A stretch of 64,000 nt of DNA from JAQBDA01 sp963709875 (GTDB taxonomy: Bacteria; Chloroflexota; Anaerolineae; Anaerolineales; UBA4823). This document shows positions 36,092 through 44,695 of this stretch, piece by piece. Every line of letters begins with the position of its first letter. Position 1 is the stretch's first letter. The notes under the pieces were generated by a model. The model was not told the DNA's origin. It did not search any database and worked only from the letters and a program-made list of their open reading frames with translations. The position numbers were made by a program, and so were the translations under genes. The stretch is taken from the NCBI GenBank assembly GCA_963709875.1, contig CAVPYB010000001.1:248001-312000 (forward strand), read 5' to 3'.

Positions 36092-37662
36092 AAAGGGTTG
36101 TTATCATCGGGGCAGGGTTTGGGGGACTGGCAGCTGCTGCAGAGCTGTCCCGCGCTGGGGTGCAGGTCAGTGTGCTAGAAGCCCATGTGTTCCCGGGAGG
36201 CTGCGCCAGCACATTTTATCATCAGGGTTTCCGTTTCGATGCTGGAGCAACGTTGGTAGGTGGTTTTGCCCCTGGAGCAGTCTTGGATCTGATCGCCCGT
36301 CGATTTGACCTTGAATGGGGTGCCCACCAGGCAGAACGGGCTATGGTCATTCATATGCCAGGGGGACAACCGATAACACGCTGGACGGATCAGGAACGCT
36401 GGAAAAAAGAAAGGTTAGACATTTTTGGACGAGAAGCAGAGTCATTCTGGCGATGGCAGGAAAACACAGCGGATGCCTTATGGGAATTCGCCTTGCAGCT
36501 GCCTCCCTGGCCACCACACTCGATCGGTGACCTGGCATCATTAGCACAGAAGGCCTACAAATGGACGAATGGGCGAAGCAAACAAGGCCAACTAAAGCAA
36601 TTATTATCTTCAGCCCCGGATGCATTCAGGCCAGTGAGAGTGCACATCCCCGACTCTTTGGATCGGCTGCGGCTTTTTACTGATGCACAGTTGTTAATAT
36701 CGGCTCAGGCAACCAGTCGTTCAGCAAATGCTTTATACGGCGCGGCGGCTTTGGACCTGGCTCGCCAGGGTGTGGGGCATGTCCCGAATGGTATTGGTGG
36801 GATGGCAGATATTCTCGTCCAGACTGTCCGTCGTTATGGGGGACATGTGCACTTTCGCCAGCAGGTCACACAGATCAAACGCTTGGCTGATGGCACGTTT
36901 AGCATATATACCAAACAGAAAGAGACCTTCCCAGCAGATATCGTCATCTTCAACTTGCCACCCTGGAACATCCTGCCCTTGATCGAATTTACACCTCCGG
37001 CAAAATTGGAGCGGTTAGGGCGCTTACCCGATGATAGCTGGGGAGCTTTTATGGTCTATGTCGGCCTAGATGCAAGCGCTATCCCTGATAATTTCGCATT
37101 GCATCATCAGGTGATCGTCGACGAACCATTAGGGGAAGGGAATAGTATTTTCTTGTCGCTCAGCCCTGGCTGGGATAAAGTCCGAACACCGGCCGGTAAG
37201 CGGGCGATCACGATCAGCACGCATACAAATTTAGATCGATGGTGGAAACTTTTCGAAAACGATCGGGCTGCTTATGAGGCACAAAAAGCAGATTTCGCGC
37301 AGACCATCCTTGAGACGGCGGAGAGAGTTTTGCCTGGTCTGCGAGATTCAGCCGCGTTGATCTTGCCCGGCACGCCGGTTACCTTTCAGCGCTTCACCCG
37401 GCGGGTGAATGGCTGGGTGGGCGGGTTCCCTCAGACGAACCTGTTTAGATCATGGAGCCCGCATCTGGCGCCGAAACTTTGGCTGGTTGGAGACACAATA
37501 TTCCCGGGGCAATCCGTACCGGCGGTCTTGCTGGGCGGATTACGTGTGGCTAAAGCTCTGGTTGCTGAGACCGAGCGGGCAGGGACAGCATATAGGATGG
37601 ATATTGCTAGTAGGTATAGAGACCAATGGATAGAGCCATCTGGTGGATTCGGCGAGACTTGA
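36088..37662 (+). CDS. CrtI/CrtO-like FAD-dependent oxidoreductase (carotenoid desaturase/isomerase family)
   Basis: 524 residues from ATG 36088, which overlaps the SRPBCC stop. The dinucleotide-binding VVIIGAGFGGLAAAAELSRAG motif, CASTFYHQGFRFDAGATLVGG and the C-terminal LWLVGDTIFPGQSVPAVLLGG are hallmarks of phytoene desaturase/carotenoid isomerase relatives. The substrate is not certain, because no other carotenoid genes are in the window. It is transcribed with the light-linked cluster and overlaps the photolyase gene by 37 nt. Confidence 0.85.
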   Translation: MKRVVIIGAGFGGLAAAAELSRAGVQVSVLEAHVFPGGCASTFYHQGFRFDAGATLVGGFAPGAVLDLIARRFDLEWGAHQAERAMVIHMPGGQPITRWTDQERWKKERLDIFGREAESFWRWQENTADALWEFALQLPPWPPHSIGDLASLAQKAYKWTNGRSKQGQLKQLLSSAPDAFRPVRVHIPDSLDRLRLFTDAQLLISAQATSRSANALYGAAALDLARQGVGHVPNGIGGMADILVQTVRRYGGHVHFRQQVTQIKRLADGTFSIYTKQKETFPADIVIFNLPPWNILPLIEFTPPAKLERLGRLPDDSWGAFMVYVGLDASAIPDNFALHHQVIVDEPLGEGNSIFLSLSPGWDKVRTPAGKRAITISTHTNLDRWWKLFENDRAAYEAQKADFAQTILETAERVLPGLRDSAALILPGTPVTFQRFTRRVNGWVGGFPQTNLFRSWSPHLAPKLWLVGDTIFPGQSVPAVLLGGLRVAKALVAETERAGTAYRMDIASRYRDQWIEPSGGFGET

Positions 37663-39047
37663 GATTAAGTGATAACCAGGCGCTCAATGCGGCCATATCG
37701 CAGGGGCGTCAGGTCATCCCGGTCTTTGTCGACGATCCATTTTTCAAAGACTCACCCTATGTTAGCCCAAGACGGGTTGCTTTTTTATGGGACGGTTTGC
37801 GAAAACTAGATGCGAACCTGAGGGCAAAAGGCAGCTATCTGATAATCCGTTCCGGATCACCACTCCAAGTACTTACAAATTTAGTGAAGGAAACAGGTGT
37901 AGAACTAATCTACGCCGTAGACGACTACTCCCCATATGCCCGGCGAAGAGATAGAGCCGTCGCCGAAATATTAAATCTTATACTGGTAGGTGGTCCGAGC
38001 TCAAGCCACCCTAACTCTGTGCTGAAGCAAGATAGCAGCCCATACACAGTTTTCACACCTTATATGCGTGCCTGGAAAGCAGTAAACAGGGTTGGTGAAT
38101 TATCTTTGTTGCCCTCCCCGTCAGAAATTAGCACACCAGCCGGGCTGATGAACGAGTCCTTCTTGGACAACCTGTCATTGACAAGTGAATCCGGTTTTGA
38201 AGCGGGTGAAAGTGAAGCCCAACGGCGGTTAAGGCTGTTTATGGGTGGTAAGAACCCTTCCAGCTTCCGATATGCAAAACAGCGGGACCGCATGGACTTG
38301 AATGGCACCTCGCAGCTATCACCTTACTTGCGCTTTGGAATGATATCGCCCCGACAGGTAATCAAAGCGGCCCAAGGTGCAATCTCAAATTCACCAAATG
38401 AAGAAGCGCGCCAAGGTGCTGAGACCTGGCTGAACGAGCTCATCTGGCGGGAGTTTTACATATCCATCCTATATCATTTTCCGGAGGTCTCACGACAAAG
38501 CTTCCGTCAGAATTTAAGTCATATCCGCTGGAAGAATGATCGGGGGGAATTTGAGGCCTGGTGCAAGGGTCTTACAGGATATCCGGTCGTGGATGCCGCC
38601 ATGCGCCAGCTCAATCAAAGCGGGTGGATGCACAACCGTGCGCGTATGATCGCAGCCTCCTTTCTGGTCAAGGATCTGTTGATCGACTGGCGCTGGGGAG
38701 AACGTTGGTTTATGCAGCAGCTTATCGATGGCGACCCAGCTGCAAATAACGGTGGTTGGCAATGGACTGCCGGCACCGGAACTGATGCTGCCCCCTATTT
38801 CCGGATTTTCAACCCAATATTGCAGGGCAAGAAGTTTGACCCTGCAGGCAGCTATATCCGCCGTTGGGTGCCTGAGTTAGGGCAAGTACCAGCAGCTCAT
38901 ATACATACACCTTGGGAAATGACGATTGAGATGCAGCGAAAAAGTCGTTGTCGGGTAGGGGAGGACTACCCATTTCCGATAATTGACCACAAATTTGCGC
39001 GCCAACGAGTACTAGCTGCGTATAAAAACGCTGAAAAGCATAAATAA
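37626..39047 (+). CDS. phrB: Deoxyribodipyrimidine photolyase (class I CPD type)
   Basis: 473 residues, full length. N-terminal antenna-binding Rossmann domain (WWIRRDLRLSDNQAL, PVFVDDPFF). FAD-binding domain with TSQLSPYLRFGMISP near 230, WLNELIWREFY near 268, MRQLNQSGWMHNRARMI near 322-336, and GGWQWTAGTGTDAAPYFRIFNP near 376. It splits UV-made cyclobutane dimers using blue light. Starts inside the CrtI-like gene, so it depends on the upstream promoter. Photolyase genes are recurrent targets of LitR/CarH regulators. Confidence 0.95.
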   Translation: MDRAIWWIRRDLRLSDNQALNAAISQGRQVIPVFVDDPFFKDSPYVSPRRVAFLWDGLRKLDANLRAKGSYLIIRSGSPLQVLTNLVKETGVELIYAVDDYSPYARRRDRAVAEILNLILVGGPSSSHPNSVLKQDSSPYTVFTPYMRAWKAVNRVGELSLLPSPSEISTPAGLMNESFLDNLSLTSESGFEAGESEAQRRLRLFMGGKNPSSFRYAKQRDRMDLNGTSQLSPYLRFGMISPRQVIKAAQGAISNSPNEEARQGAETWLNELIWREFYISILYHFPEVSRQSFRQNLSHIRWKNDRGEFEAWCKGLTGYPVVDAAMRQLNQSGWMHNRARMIAASFLVKDLLIDWRWGERWFMQQLIDGDPAANNGGWQWTAGTGTDAAPYFRIFNPILQGKKFDPAGSYIRRWVPELGQVPAAHIHTPWEMTIEMQRKSRCRVGEDYPFPIIDHKFARQRVLAAYKNAEKHK

Positions 39048-39144
39048 ATCGAATAATATCAGCGCTTTCACTCCTCTATCATAATAAAATAGCGACTACA
39101 GCATTCGTAGTGCTAGGGTACGATGCTCACAAAACCTTCAATTG

Positions 39145-39194
39145 TATACAAAATATTGACAATATCTTGGCAAACAGAGAATCTTTGGTATAAT
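39145..39194 (+). promoter_or_regulatory. Promoter with three 11-bp-phased repeats before selenoprotein candidate
   Basis: TATACAA (39145-39151), TTGACAA (39156-39162), TTGGCAA (39167-39173), each 11 bp apart. The last gives -35 TTGGCA, 16-bp spacer and -10 TATAAT (39189-39194). Strongest match to a CarH-type operator in the window, 40 nt before the gene. Confidence 0.7.
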
Positions 39195-39236
39195 GAGTTC
39201 AAATAATCATTTAATGCAAGAAAACAAGGGATCAAC

Positions 39237-39734
39237 ATGACGCCAAAAACAAACCAAATTGCCCCCGATTTCACCCTGGAAGATCACACTGGCCAGCCAG
39301 TGAGCCTATCCGACTATCTTTTTCGCAAGAACGTAGTCCTGGTTTTCAACCGCGGCTTCATGTGACCCTACTGCCGCCGGCATATGGCGCAGTTGCGCCA
39401 AGACTATGACAAGTTCATTGCCCAAGATTCGATCATCTTGGTGGTAGGACCAGAAGGTCAAGCCGAATTTCAGGCACATTGGTCAAAATACGATATGCCC
39501 TTCATTGGATTGCCCGACCCTGATCACCGCGTCGCAGACCTATACGGTCAACAGGTTAAGTTACTCAGAGCTGGCCGAATGCCAGCCATGATGGTAATTG
39601 ATAAGGCCGGAGAGATCCGCTATCAACACTATGCCGATTCAATGCGTGATATCCCACATAACCAGGCAGTCTTGGGATTACTGACTAGATTAAACGAGGA
39701 GGAACAAGTTGTCACAAGCAGTGCTATCAGCTAA
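39237..39734 (+). CDS. Peroxiredoxin-like (AhpC/TSA-fold) protein, probable selenoprotein with UxxC site
   Basis: 165 residues if TGA at 39363-39365 is read as selenocysteine (residue 43). The frame is open on both sides and gives FNRGFM-U-PYCRRHMAQLRQDY; relatives have FMCPYCRRHMAQL, so TGA falls on the redox Cys of CxxC. Start ATG 39237 follows AAGGGA. N terminus IAPDFTLEDHTGQPVSL and later PAMMVIDKAGEIRY are thioredoxin-fold peroxiredoxin features. A reader that stops at TGA would make only 42 residues. Two alternative hairpins follow the TGA. selA/B/C/D are not in the window, so decoding capacity is untested. It overlaps the next gene by 26 nt. Confidence 0.75.
39366..39399 (+). promoter_or_regulatory. 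Candidate bacterial SECIS hairpin
   Basis: Immediately after the TGA, two mutually exclusive hairpins can form. (a) GGCGC-AGTT-GCGCC at 39386-39399, apical loop starting 26 nt after TGA with G in its second position. (b) ACTGC and GCC (39370-39378, one bulged C) pairing with GGC and GCAGT (39386-39393), loop GGCATAT starting 14 nt after TGA. Form (a) meets the usual bSECIS distance and loop-G rules. The region is GC-rich coding DNA, so chance hairpins are possible. Confidence 0.45.
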
Positions 39735-40743
39735 ACCCAAATACCGCATGGATTTGCTCATATTGTGGGGTGGCATACTATTCAGCCTGGCCTTTACTGG
39801 CTTGATCTGGTGGGCCGGAGGACGCCTGGATGCCATTGAACTCTTACCTGATCAGGGGGTAGCCTGGTATTACTGGAAACTCCCCAATCCAACCATCTGG
39901 ACGAGAGCGACAGCCTGGGGTTTCTACCTTGCTCATCAACTAAGCATTTGGGGCTTGATCTACTACGCCCAGCGACAAAAGCTAAAATATACCACCAGCT
40001 TGCACAAAGTTAATATTGCCGCCCTGGTGGTTAATGCTGCCTTTATCGGGCTACATTTCTTTCAGACACACATCTGGTACGACGGATTAGCACAGGATGT
40101 ATCCATTTTTAGCTCTCAAGGATCAGTGATTATACTGCTGGTGTGGGTTATGTTGATGGAGAATTCGCGTCGGGGGATGATCTTTGGCAAGAAGATGCCC
40201 ATCTCCAAAGAAGTCATTCGTATCGCCCGCAAGTATCACGGGTACTTTTTTGCCTGGGCCACCATCTACACCTTCTGGTATCACCCCATGGTCTCCACAA
40301 GCGGGCATCTGATCGGTTTCCTCTACCTGTTCTTGCTTCTTCTACAGGGAAGCCTGTTCTTCACCCGCATCCATATCAATAAGTGGTGGATGTTTGTAAA
40401 TGAATTCGCCGTACTTGTACACGGGACCTTAGTAGCGGTTATGCAAGGCAACGGTATCTGGCCGATGTTTGCCTTCGGCTTTGGGGGAATCTTTATCATC
40501 ACTCAAATGCACGGGCTGGGGTTATCTCGCCGGGTTAGATGGGCTCTCCTGTTCATATATATCGGAGCGGTTACGTGGGTTTATAGCGATCGAGGATTGG
40601 AATATTTGAATGAGATCATTCGCATCCCGGCGATTGACTATATCGCCGTACTGCTGTTAGCAGGAATATTCTGGTTAGGCTTATGGCTGACTCGCCTCAT
40701 CCGCAACTGGAGATCACCTGATACAGAAGTCGCTCACGCTTAG
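39709..40743 (+). CDS. Histidine-rich polytopic membrane protein
   Basis: 344 residues, about nine helices. Start is TTG 39709, chosen because GAGGAGG lies 6 nt before it; an ATG at 39748 lacks a site. Conserved-looking His in or near helices (LAHQLSIWG, GLHFFQTHIWYDG, YHGYFFAWATIYTFWYHPM, VHGTLV, MHGLGLS) suggest haem or metal binding, as in cytochrome b-type proteins, but I recognise no family. Overlap of 26 nt with the selenoprotein candidate implies translational coupling, so it may be its electron-transfer partner (inference). Confidence 0.7.
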   Translation: MSQAVLSAKPKYRMDLLILWGGILFSLAFTGLIWWAGGRLDAIELLPDQGVAWYYWKLPNPTIWTRATAWGFYLAHQLSIWGLIYYAQRQKLKYTTSLHKVNIAALVVNAAFIGLHFFQTHIWYDGLAQDVSIFSSQGSVIILLVWVMLMENSRRGMIFGKKMPISKEVIRIARKYHGYFFAWATIYTFWYHPMVSTSGHLIGFLYLFLLLLQGSLFFTRIHINKWWMFVNEFAVLVHGTLVAVMQGNGIWPMFAFGFGGIFIITQMHGLGLSRRVRWALLFIYIGAVTWVYSDRGLEYLNEIIRIPAIDYIAVLLLAGIFWLGLWLTRLIRNWRSPDTEVAHA

Positions 40744-40763
40744 TGGATTGATTAGAGGACCAG

Positions 40764-41231
40764 ATGAGCCATCTCAACCCACATAAACTCTCTGTAGATT
40801 TCAAGGAGGGTGTTACCCAAGATGAGCCATTTGTGCCCAGAGCCTACACGCTTACCCATTCAGACAGCACCGGTGATTTGTTCTTGACGATCGCTCAAAA
40901 GTTCAACATACCCCAAATATCGGGTTGGTATACTCGCTTGATGCGTGACGAAGTATTGGCCGAATGGAAAATCGAGGGCGATGTACCCTGCTTGCGTGTA
41001 TACTGCCATGTCAGCGGAGGGTTAATAGTTGGTACTGCCGGTTGGCGCGAATCGATTTTTCGCCAGCATATGCCCATGGTATTGGAGTCGTTCCGTGATG
41101 GTGATCAAAAGCTATTCAGATCCCATCCGGAATTGGATGAAGCCACGATTTGGGTTCATTTTCAGAGGTCACGATCCCACCAGAATAAGATAGAAGATTG
41201 GGGTCAGCCACGGGATTACCGTCTCCAATAA
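40764..41231 (+). CDS. Staygreen (SGR) family protein, Mg-dechelatase-like
   Basis: 155 residues. HLNPHKLSVDFKEGV, PRAYTLTHSDSTGDLFLTI, WYTRLMRDEVLAEW and CHVSGG match the Staygreen family. Plant SGR removes magnesium from chlorophyll a; bacterial homologues in non-photosynthetic lineages, including Anaerolineae, have been reported to show this activity on chlorophyll. The native substrate here is unknown. GAGGACC precedes the ATG. It follows the His-rich membrane protein by 20 nt and is probably in the same transcript. Confidence 0.88.
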   Translation: MSHLNPHKLSVDFKEGVTQDEPFVPRAYTLTHSDSTGDLFLTIAQKFNIPQISGWYTRLMRDEVLAEWKIEGDVPCLRVYCHVSGGLIVGTAGWRESIFRQHMPMVLESFRDGDQKLFRSHPELDEATIWVHFQRSRSHQNKIEDWGQPRDYRLQ

Positions 41232-41489
41232 TTGCGCTCATCCAGCAATGAAGAGGTTATCACCTGATGGGCTTCTTGGAGAACCGGGTCGTGATTATTA
41301 CCTATCTTGATCGGTATGACTGGCTATTCACCGGATGTGCCACCACAGATTTTCGTTTTACTGGCATCCAGTTGTACCCAAGGCCGGGCCAGTCTAGAGG
41401 CCAATCTGCTGAGGCATGGAAGGGTGCTAACCGTCATAGAAGATGAAATACTCCACAATAATATTCGATACAAATATGGTGGTTATAAA

Positions 41490-42998
41490 ATGATGAAAGA
41501 CAAGGATCTGATATTAGTTACAGGTGTAACCGGCTATATCGGTGGTCGGTTAGTGCCACGTTTACTTGAAGCCGGATACCGGGTGCGGGTCTTGGCCCGC
41601 GATGCCAGTCGATTGCAAGATCGTCCCTGGCTGGAACAGGTTGAGGTCAGCGAAGGCGATGTGCTGAAACCGGAAACATTGGAAAATGCCATGCATGGCG
41701 TTTCGGCGGCGTACTACCTGATTCACAGCATGATGGATACCGCTGACTTTCATCAAAGGGATTTGACTGCAGCGCAAAACTTTGGGCATGCAGCCAAAGA
41801 TGCAGGCGTAAAGCGTATCCTATACCTAGGCGGTTTGGGTGATCCAGACTCTGGCCTTTCCCAGCATCTGAGCTCCCGTCAGCAAACTGGCGATGTATTA
41901 AGGCAGAGTGGTGTTCCCATCACGGAATTCCGGGCGGCGATCATCGTCGGTTCCGGAAGCGTGTCCTTCGAGATGATCCGCTATTTGACTGAACGCTTAC
42001 CCATTATGATATGCCCGAAATGGGTTTTCACACGTGTACAGCCGATCTCCATCCGCAACGTCATGGAATATATGGTCACGGCGCTATATACGCCTGAAAG
42101 CGCCGGGGAAATCATCGAGATCGGAGGTTCCGATGTGTTGACCTATGGTGATATGATGCTCGATTACGCTAAAGTACGTGGATTACACCGTTACCTGATC
42201 CCTGTTCCCGTGTTGACACCCAGGCTATCTTCGCATTGGGTACATTGGATGACCCCTATCCCGGCTAAGATTGCACGCCCATTGATTGATGGACTACAAA
42301 ATGAGGTCGTTGTCCGCGATGAGCTGGCAAAAAATATATTCCCGAATATCCAGCTGTTGGATTACAAAACATCCGTCCGGCTGGCGCTCGATCGTTTAGA
42401 AGCCAGTCAGGTCGAGAGCTCTTGGAGCGACGCGCTGGTGAGCAGTCAGGGGGATCGGTCCACTGTAGAACTAAAAAACACCGAGGGCATGATCATCGAA
42501 CGTAGAAATCGCCTTACGGAGGCAACCCCGGAAGCAGTGTTTGATGCTTTCACAAGTCTGGGCGGAGAACGAGGTTGGCTTTACATGAATTGGATATGGC
42601 GAATGCGCGGCCTTCTCGACAGATTAGTCGGTGGAGTAGGACTAAGACGTGGTCGCCGCCATCCGGCCAATTTGCGCGTGGGCGATGCTCTGGATTTTTG
42701 GCGCGTCGAGGCTGTCGATAAGCCTCAGCTTTTACGCTTGCGAGCTGAAATGAAATTACCTGGGCGCGCCTGGCTCCAGTTTGATATTGAGCCGGTTGCC
42801 AAGCAATCTTCCCTATTCGTACAGACTGCTTATTTCGCGCCAAAGGGCTTGGGGGGGGTTCTGTATTGGTATGCACTCTACCCAGTGCACAGCCTAGTTT
42901 TTTCGGGTATGATCGCGGCAATTGCCAAGCAAGCAGAAACCGGTCAAGGTTACACTTCACACAAGGAACAATTAGAGACTCAACGCGAAGCAGATTAA
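41490..42998 (+). CDS. SDR-type NAD(P)-binding protein fused to DUF2867
   Basis: 502 residues from ATG 41490. N-terminal nucleotide-binding VTGVTGYIGGRLVPRLLEAGYRVRVL and LGGLGD motifs (about 5-330), then a DUF2867 domain (about 345-495; RRNRLTEATPEAVFDAFTSLGGERGWLYMNWIWRMRG, PGRAWLQFDIEP). The longer frame to 41307 carries a non-conserved 61-residue extension. The combined architecture is common next to photolyase and SRPBCC genes; its reaction is not established to my knowledge. Confidence 0.85.
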   Translation: MMKDKDLILVTGVTGYIGGRLVPRLLEAGYRVRVLARDASRLQDRPWLEQVEVSEGDVLKPETLENAMHGVSAAYYLIHSMMDTADFHQRDLTAAQNFGHAAKDAGVKRILYLGGLGDPDSGLSQHLSSRQQTGDVLRQSGVPITEFRAAIIVGSGSVSFEMIRYLTERLPIMICPKWVFTRVQPISIRNVMEYMVTALYTPESAGEIIEIGGSDVLTYGDMMLDYAKVRGLHRYLIPVPVLTPRLSSHWVHWMTPIPAKIARPLIDGLQNEVVVRDELAKNIFPNIQLLDYKTSVRLALDRLEASQVESSWSDALVSSQGDRSTVELKNTEGMIIERRNRLTEATPEAVFDAFTSLGGERGWLYMNWIWRMRGLLDRLVGGVGLRRGRRHPANLRVGDALDFWRVEAVDKPQLLRLRAEMKLPGRAWLQFDIEPVAKQSSLFVQTAYFAPKGLGGVLYWYALYPVHSLVFSGMIAAIAKQAETGQGYTSHKEQLETQREAD

Positions 42999-43050
42999 TT
43001 GGTGCTCTTGAGTTAATCGATTGTAAAGAATGAATATGGGATAAATCTAT

Positions 43051-44280
43051 ATGCGAAAAACCAGTTTAACAACAGTATTCATAATTGTCTTCATCGACTT
43101 GTTGGGATTCAGCCTGATATTGCCTTTGCTGCCTTTCTACGCAGAGACTTTCGGAGCCTCACCCTTCCTGGTAGGATTGTTAGTTGCCTCCTATGCAGCA
43201 GCTCAATTGATTGGTGCGCCTGTGTTGGGGCGCATGTCTGACCGATTTGGTCGCCGGCCGGTGTTATTGATCAGCTTGGTGGGTACCTTCATCGGGTTCT
43301 TGTTGCTGGGTTTTGCAAATTCATTGTGGATGCTTTTCGCCAGTCGGCTGTTGGACGGCTTTACAGGTGGTAATATCTCCGTCGCCCAGGCATATATCAC
43401 CGACATCACGGATGAGAGTAATCGGGCCAGAGGGCTGGGTTTGCTCGGGGCAGCCTTTGGGCTCGGTTTCATCATCGGCCCCGCCGCAGGGGGCTTACTG
43501 AGTGTGTATGGTTTTGCTGTGCCTGCATTTGCAGCCGCAGGAGTATCACTGATCAGCATCCTGGGTGTGATCTTCTTCTTGCCTGAATCCTTGACAACTG
43601 AAGCCCGCGCTCAACTGGCAGAAAAGACAAAACAAGAGTTTTCCTTTAAAAATCTCTGGGCTACCCTCAATCGTCCCAGAGTTGGGCCATTATTCCATAT
43701 ACGCTTCTTTTACGGGCTGGCGTTTTCCACTTTCCAAACCATATTCCCACTCTATGCTCTATACAAGTTAGGCCTGGATGCACGCGGGACAGGGTTTGTC
43801 TTGACCTATGTTGGCATTCTGGTAGTCTTCGTGCAAGGTTTTCTGGTCGGTTGGCTAGCCGCCAGATATAATGAATATCGGTTGATCTTTTGGGCTCTGG
43901 TATTGATGATGATCACTTTGTTTGCTTGGTCGGTCGTGCCCAACCTGGCCATCTTGTTGATTGTGTTAGCCCCGTTGGCTCTAGCAGCCGGGGTTCTAAA
44001 CACCTTGCTAAACAGCGCGCTGAGTAAATCTGTATACCCTGAGGAAGTAGGAGGCACATTGGGAATTTCTGCCTCATTAGAAAGTCTGACCAGGGTTCTC
44101 TCACCCTCCGCGGGGGGCTATCTGCTGGGCAGCTTAGGAGCCTGGGCGCCGGGTTTAATCAGTGGACTGATCATGGTCTGGACGGTGAATTATACCTGGC
44201 GACGTTTAATCGTCAACCCGGATCCGCCTCTATCAGGTAAGCAAAGTGCAGAAGAGATTAAGGCATCATCCTCCGTCTGA
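43051..44280 (+). CDS. MFS transporter, TetA-like drug/proton antiporter group
   Basis: 409 residues, twelve helices. FIDLLGFSLILPLLPFYAETFG at helix 1, GRMSDRFGRRPVLL as the loop 2-3 motif, and GLLGAAFGLGFIIGPAAGG as motif C of antiporters. It is the last gene of the rightward cluster. Substrate cannot be deduced. Confidence 0.9.
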   Translation: MRKTSLTTVFIIVFIDLLGFSLILPLLPFYAETFGASPFLVGLLVASYAAAQLIGAPVLGRMSDRFGRRPVLLISLVGTFIGFLLLGFANSLWMLFASRLLDGFTGGNISVAQAYITDITDESNRARGLGLLGAAFGLGFIIGPAAGGLLSVYGFAVPAFAAAGVSLISILGVIFFLPESLTTEARAQLAEKTKQEFSFKNLWATLNRPRVGPLFHIRFFYGLAFSTFQTIFPLYALYKLGLDARGTGFVLTYVGILVVFVQGFLVGWLAARYNEYRLIFWALVLMMITLFAWSVVPNLAILLIVLAPLALAAGVLNTLLNSALSKSVYPEEVGGTLGISASLESLTRVLSPSAGGYLLGSLGAWAPGLISGLIMVWTVNYTWRRLIVNPDPPLSGKQSAEEIKASSSV

Positions 44281-44695
44281 GATAACTCCAGCAGTATTTG
44301 TCCAGTCACATGGCGGCTTTACATCAGTGGTAAGTACATTCTGTAATCCGAATAGGAAAATATTGCTCTCATACCCTTCTATCAAACGCAATCTATTTGG
44401 AATCGGATAACATCCAACACTGATAACTACAAGGCGTGGCGAGTAGATTTAGAGCTTGACACCAGGGATCCATTGTGGACCTCCCAATAGATCAGCAAGA
44501 TATGGACCAATGACCCGCGAATAGCTATTACCCATCGCCGTGAGATGCGAAAAGACTGACTTGGATAAACTAACCTAATGCCTCTGTGAAAGAGACGCTA
44601 CAGGCCTGTATAGTCAATCCATTCCAAGAGTATAGAACACGCATTCCCATGAAAATCCGCCGTCCGGTGAAGGATTTTCATGGGATCATAGCTTC
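44281..44695. other. Gene-free stretch with a long inverted repeat
   Basis: No gene is seen in about 415 bp. A perfect 13-bp inverted repeat (CCCATGAAAATCC 44646-44658 and its complement 44672-44684, 13-nt loop) lies just before the ATPase relic. It has no T tract. Confidence 0.5.

Noticed and set aside
31140..39200. CRISPR-like array from the 11-bp repeats
   Set aside because: Repeats are 7 bp, two or three per promoter, without spacers of CRISPR length and with no cas genes.
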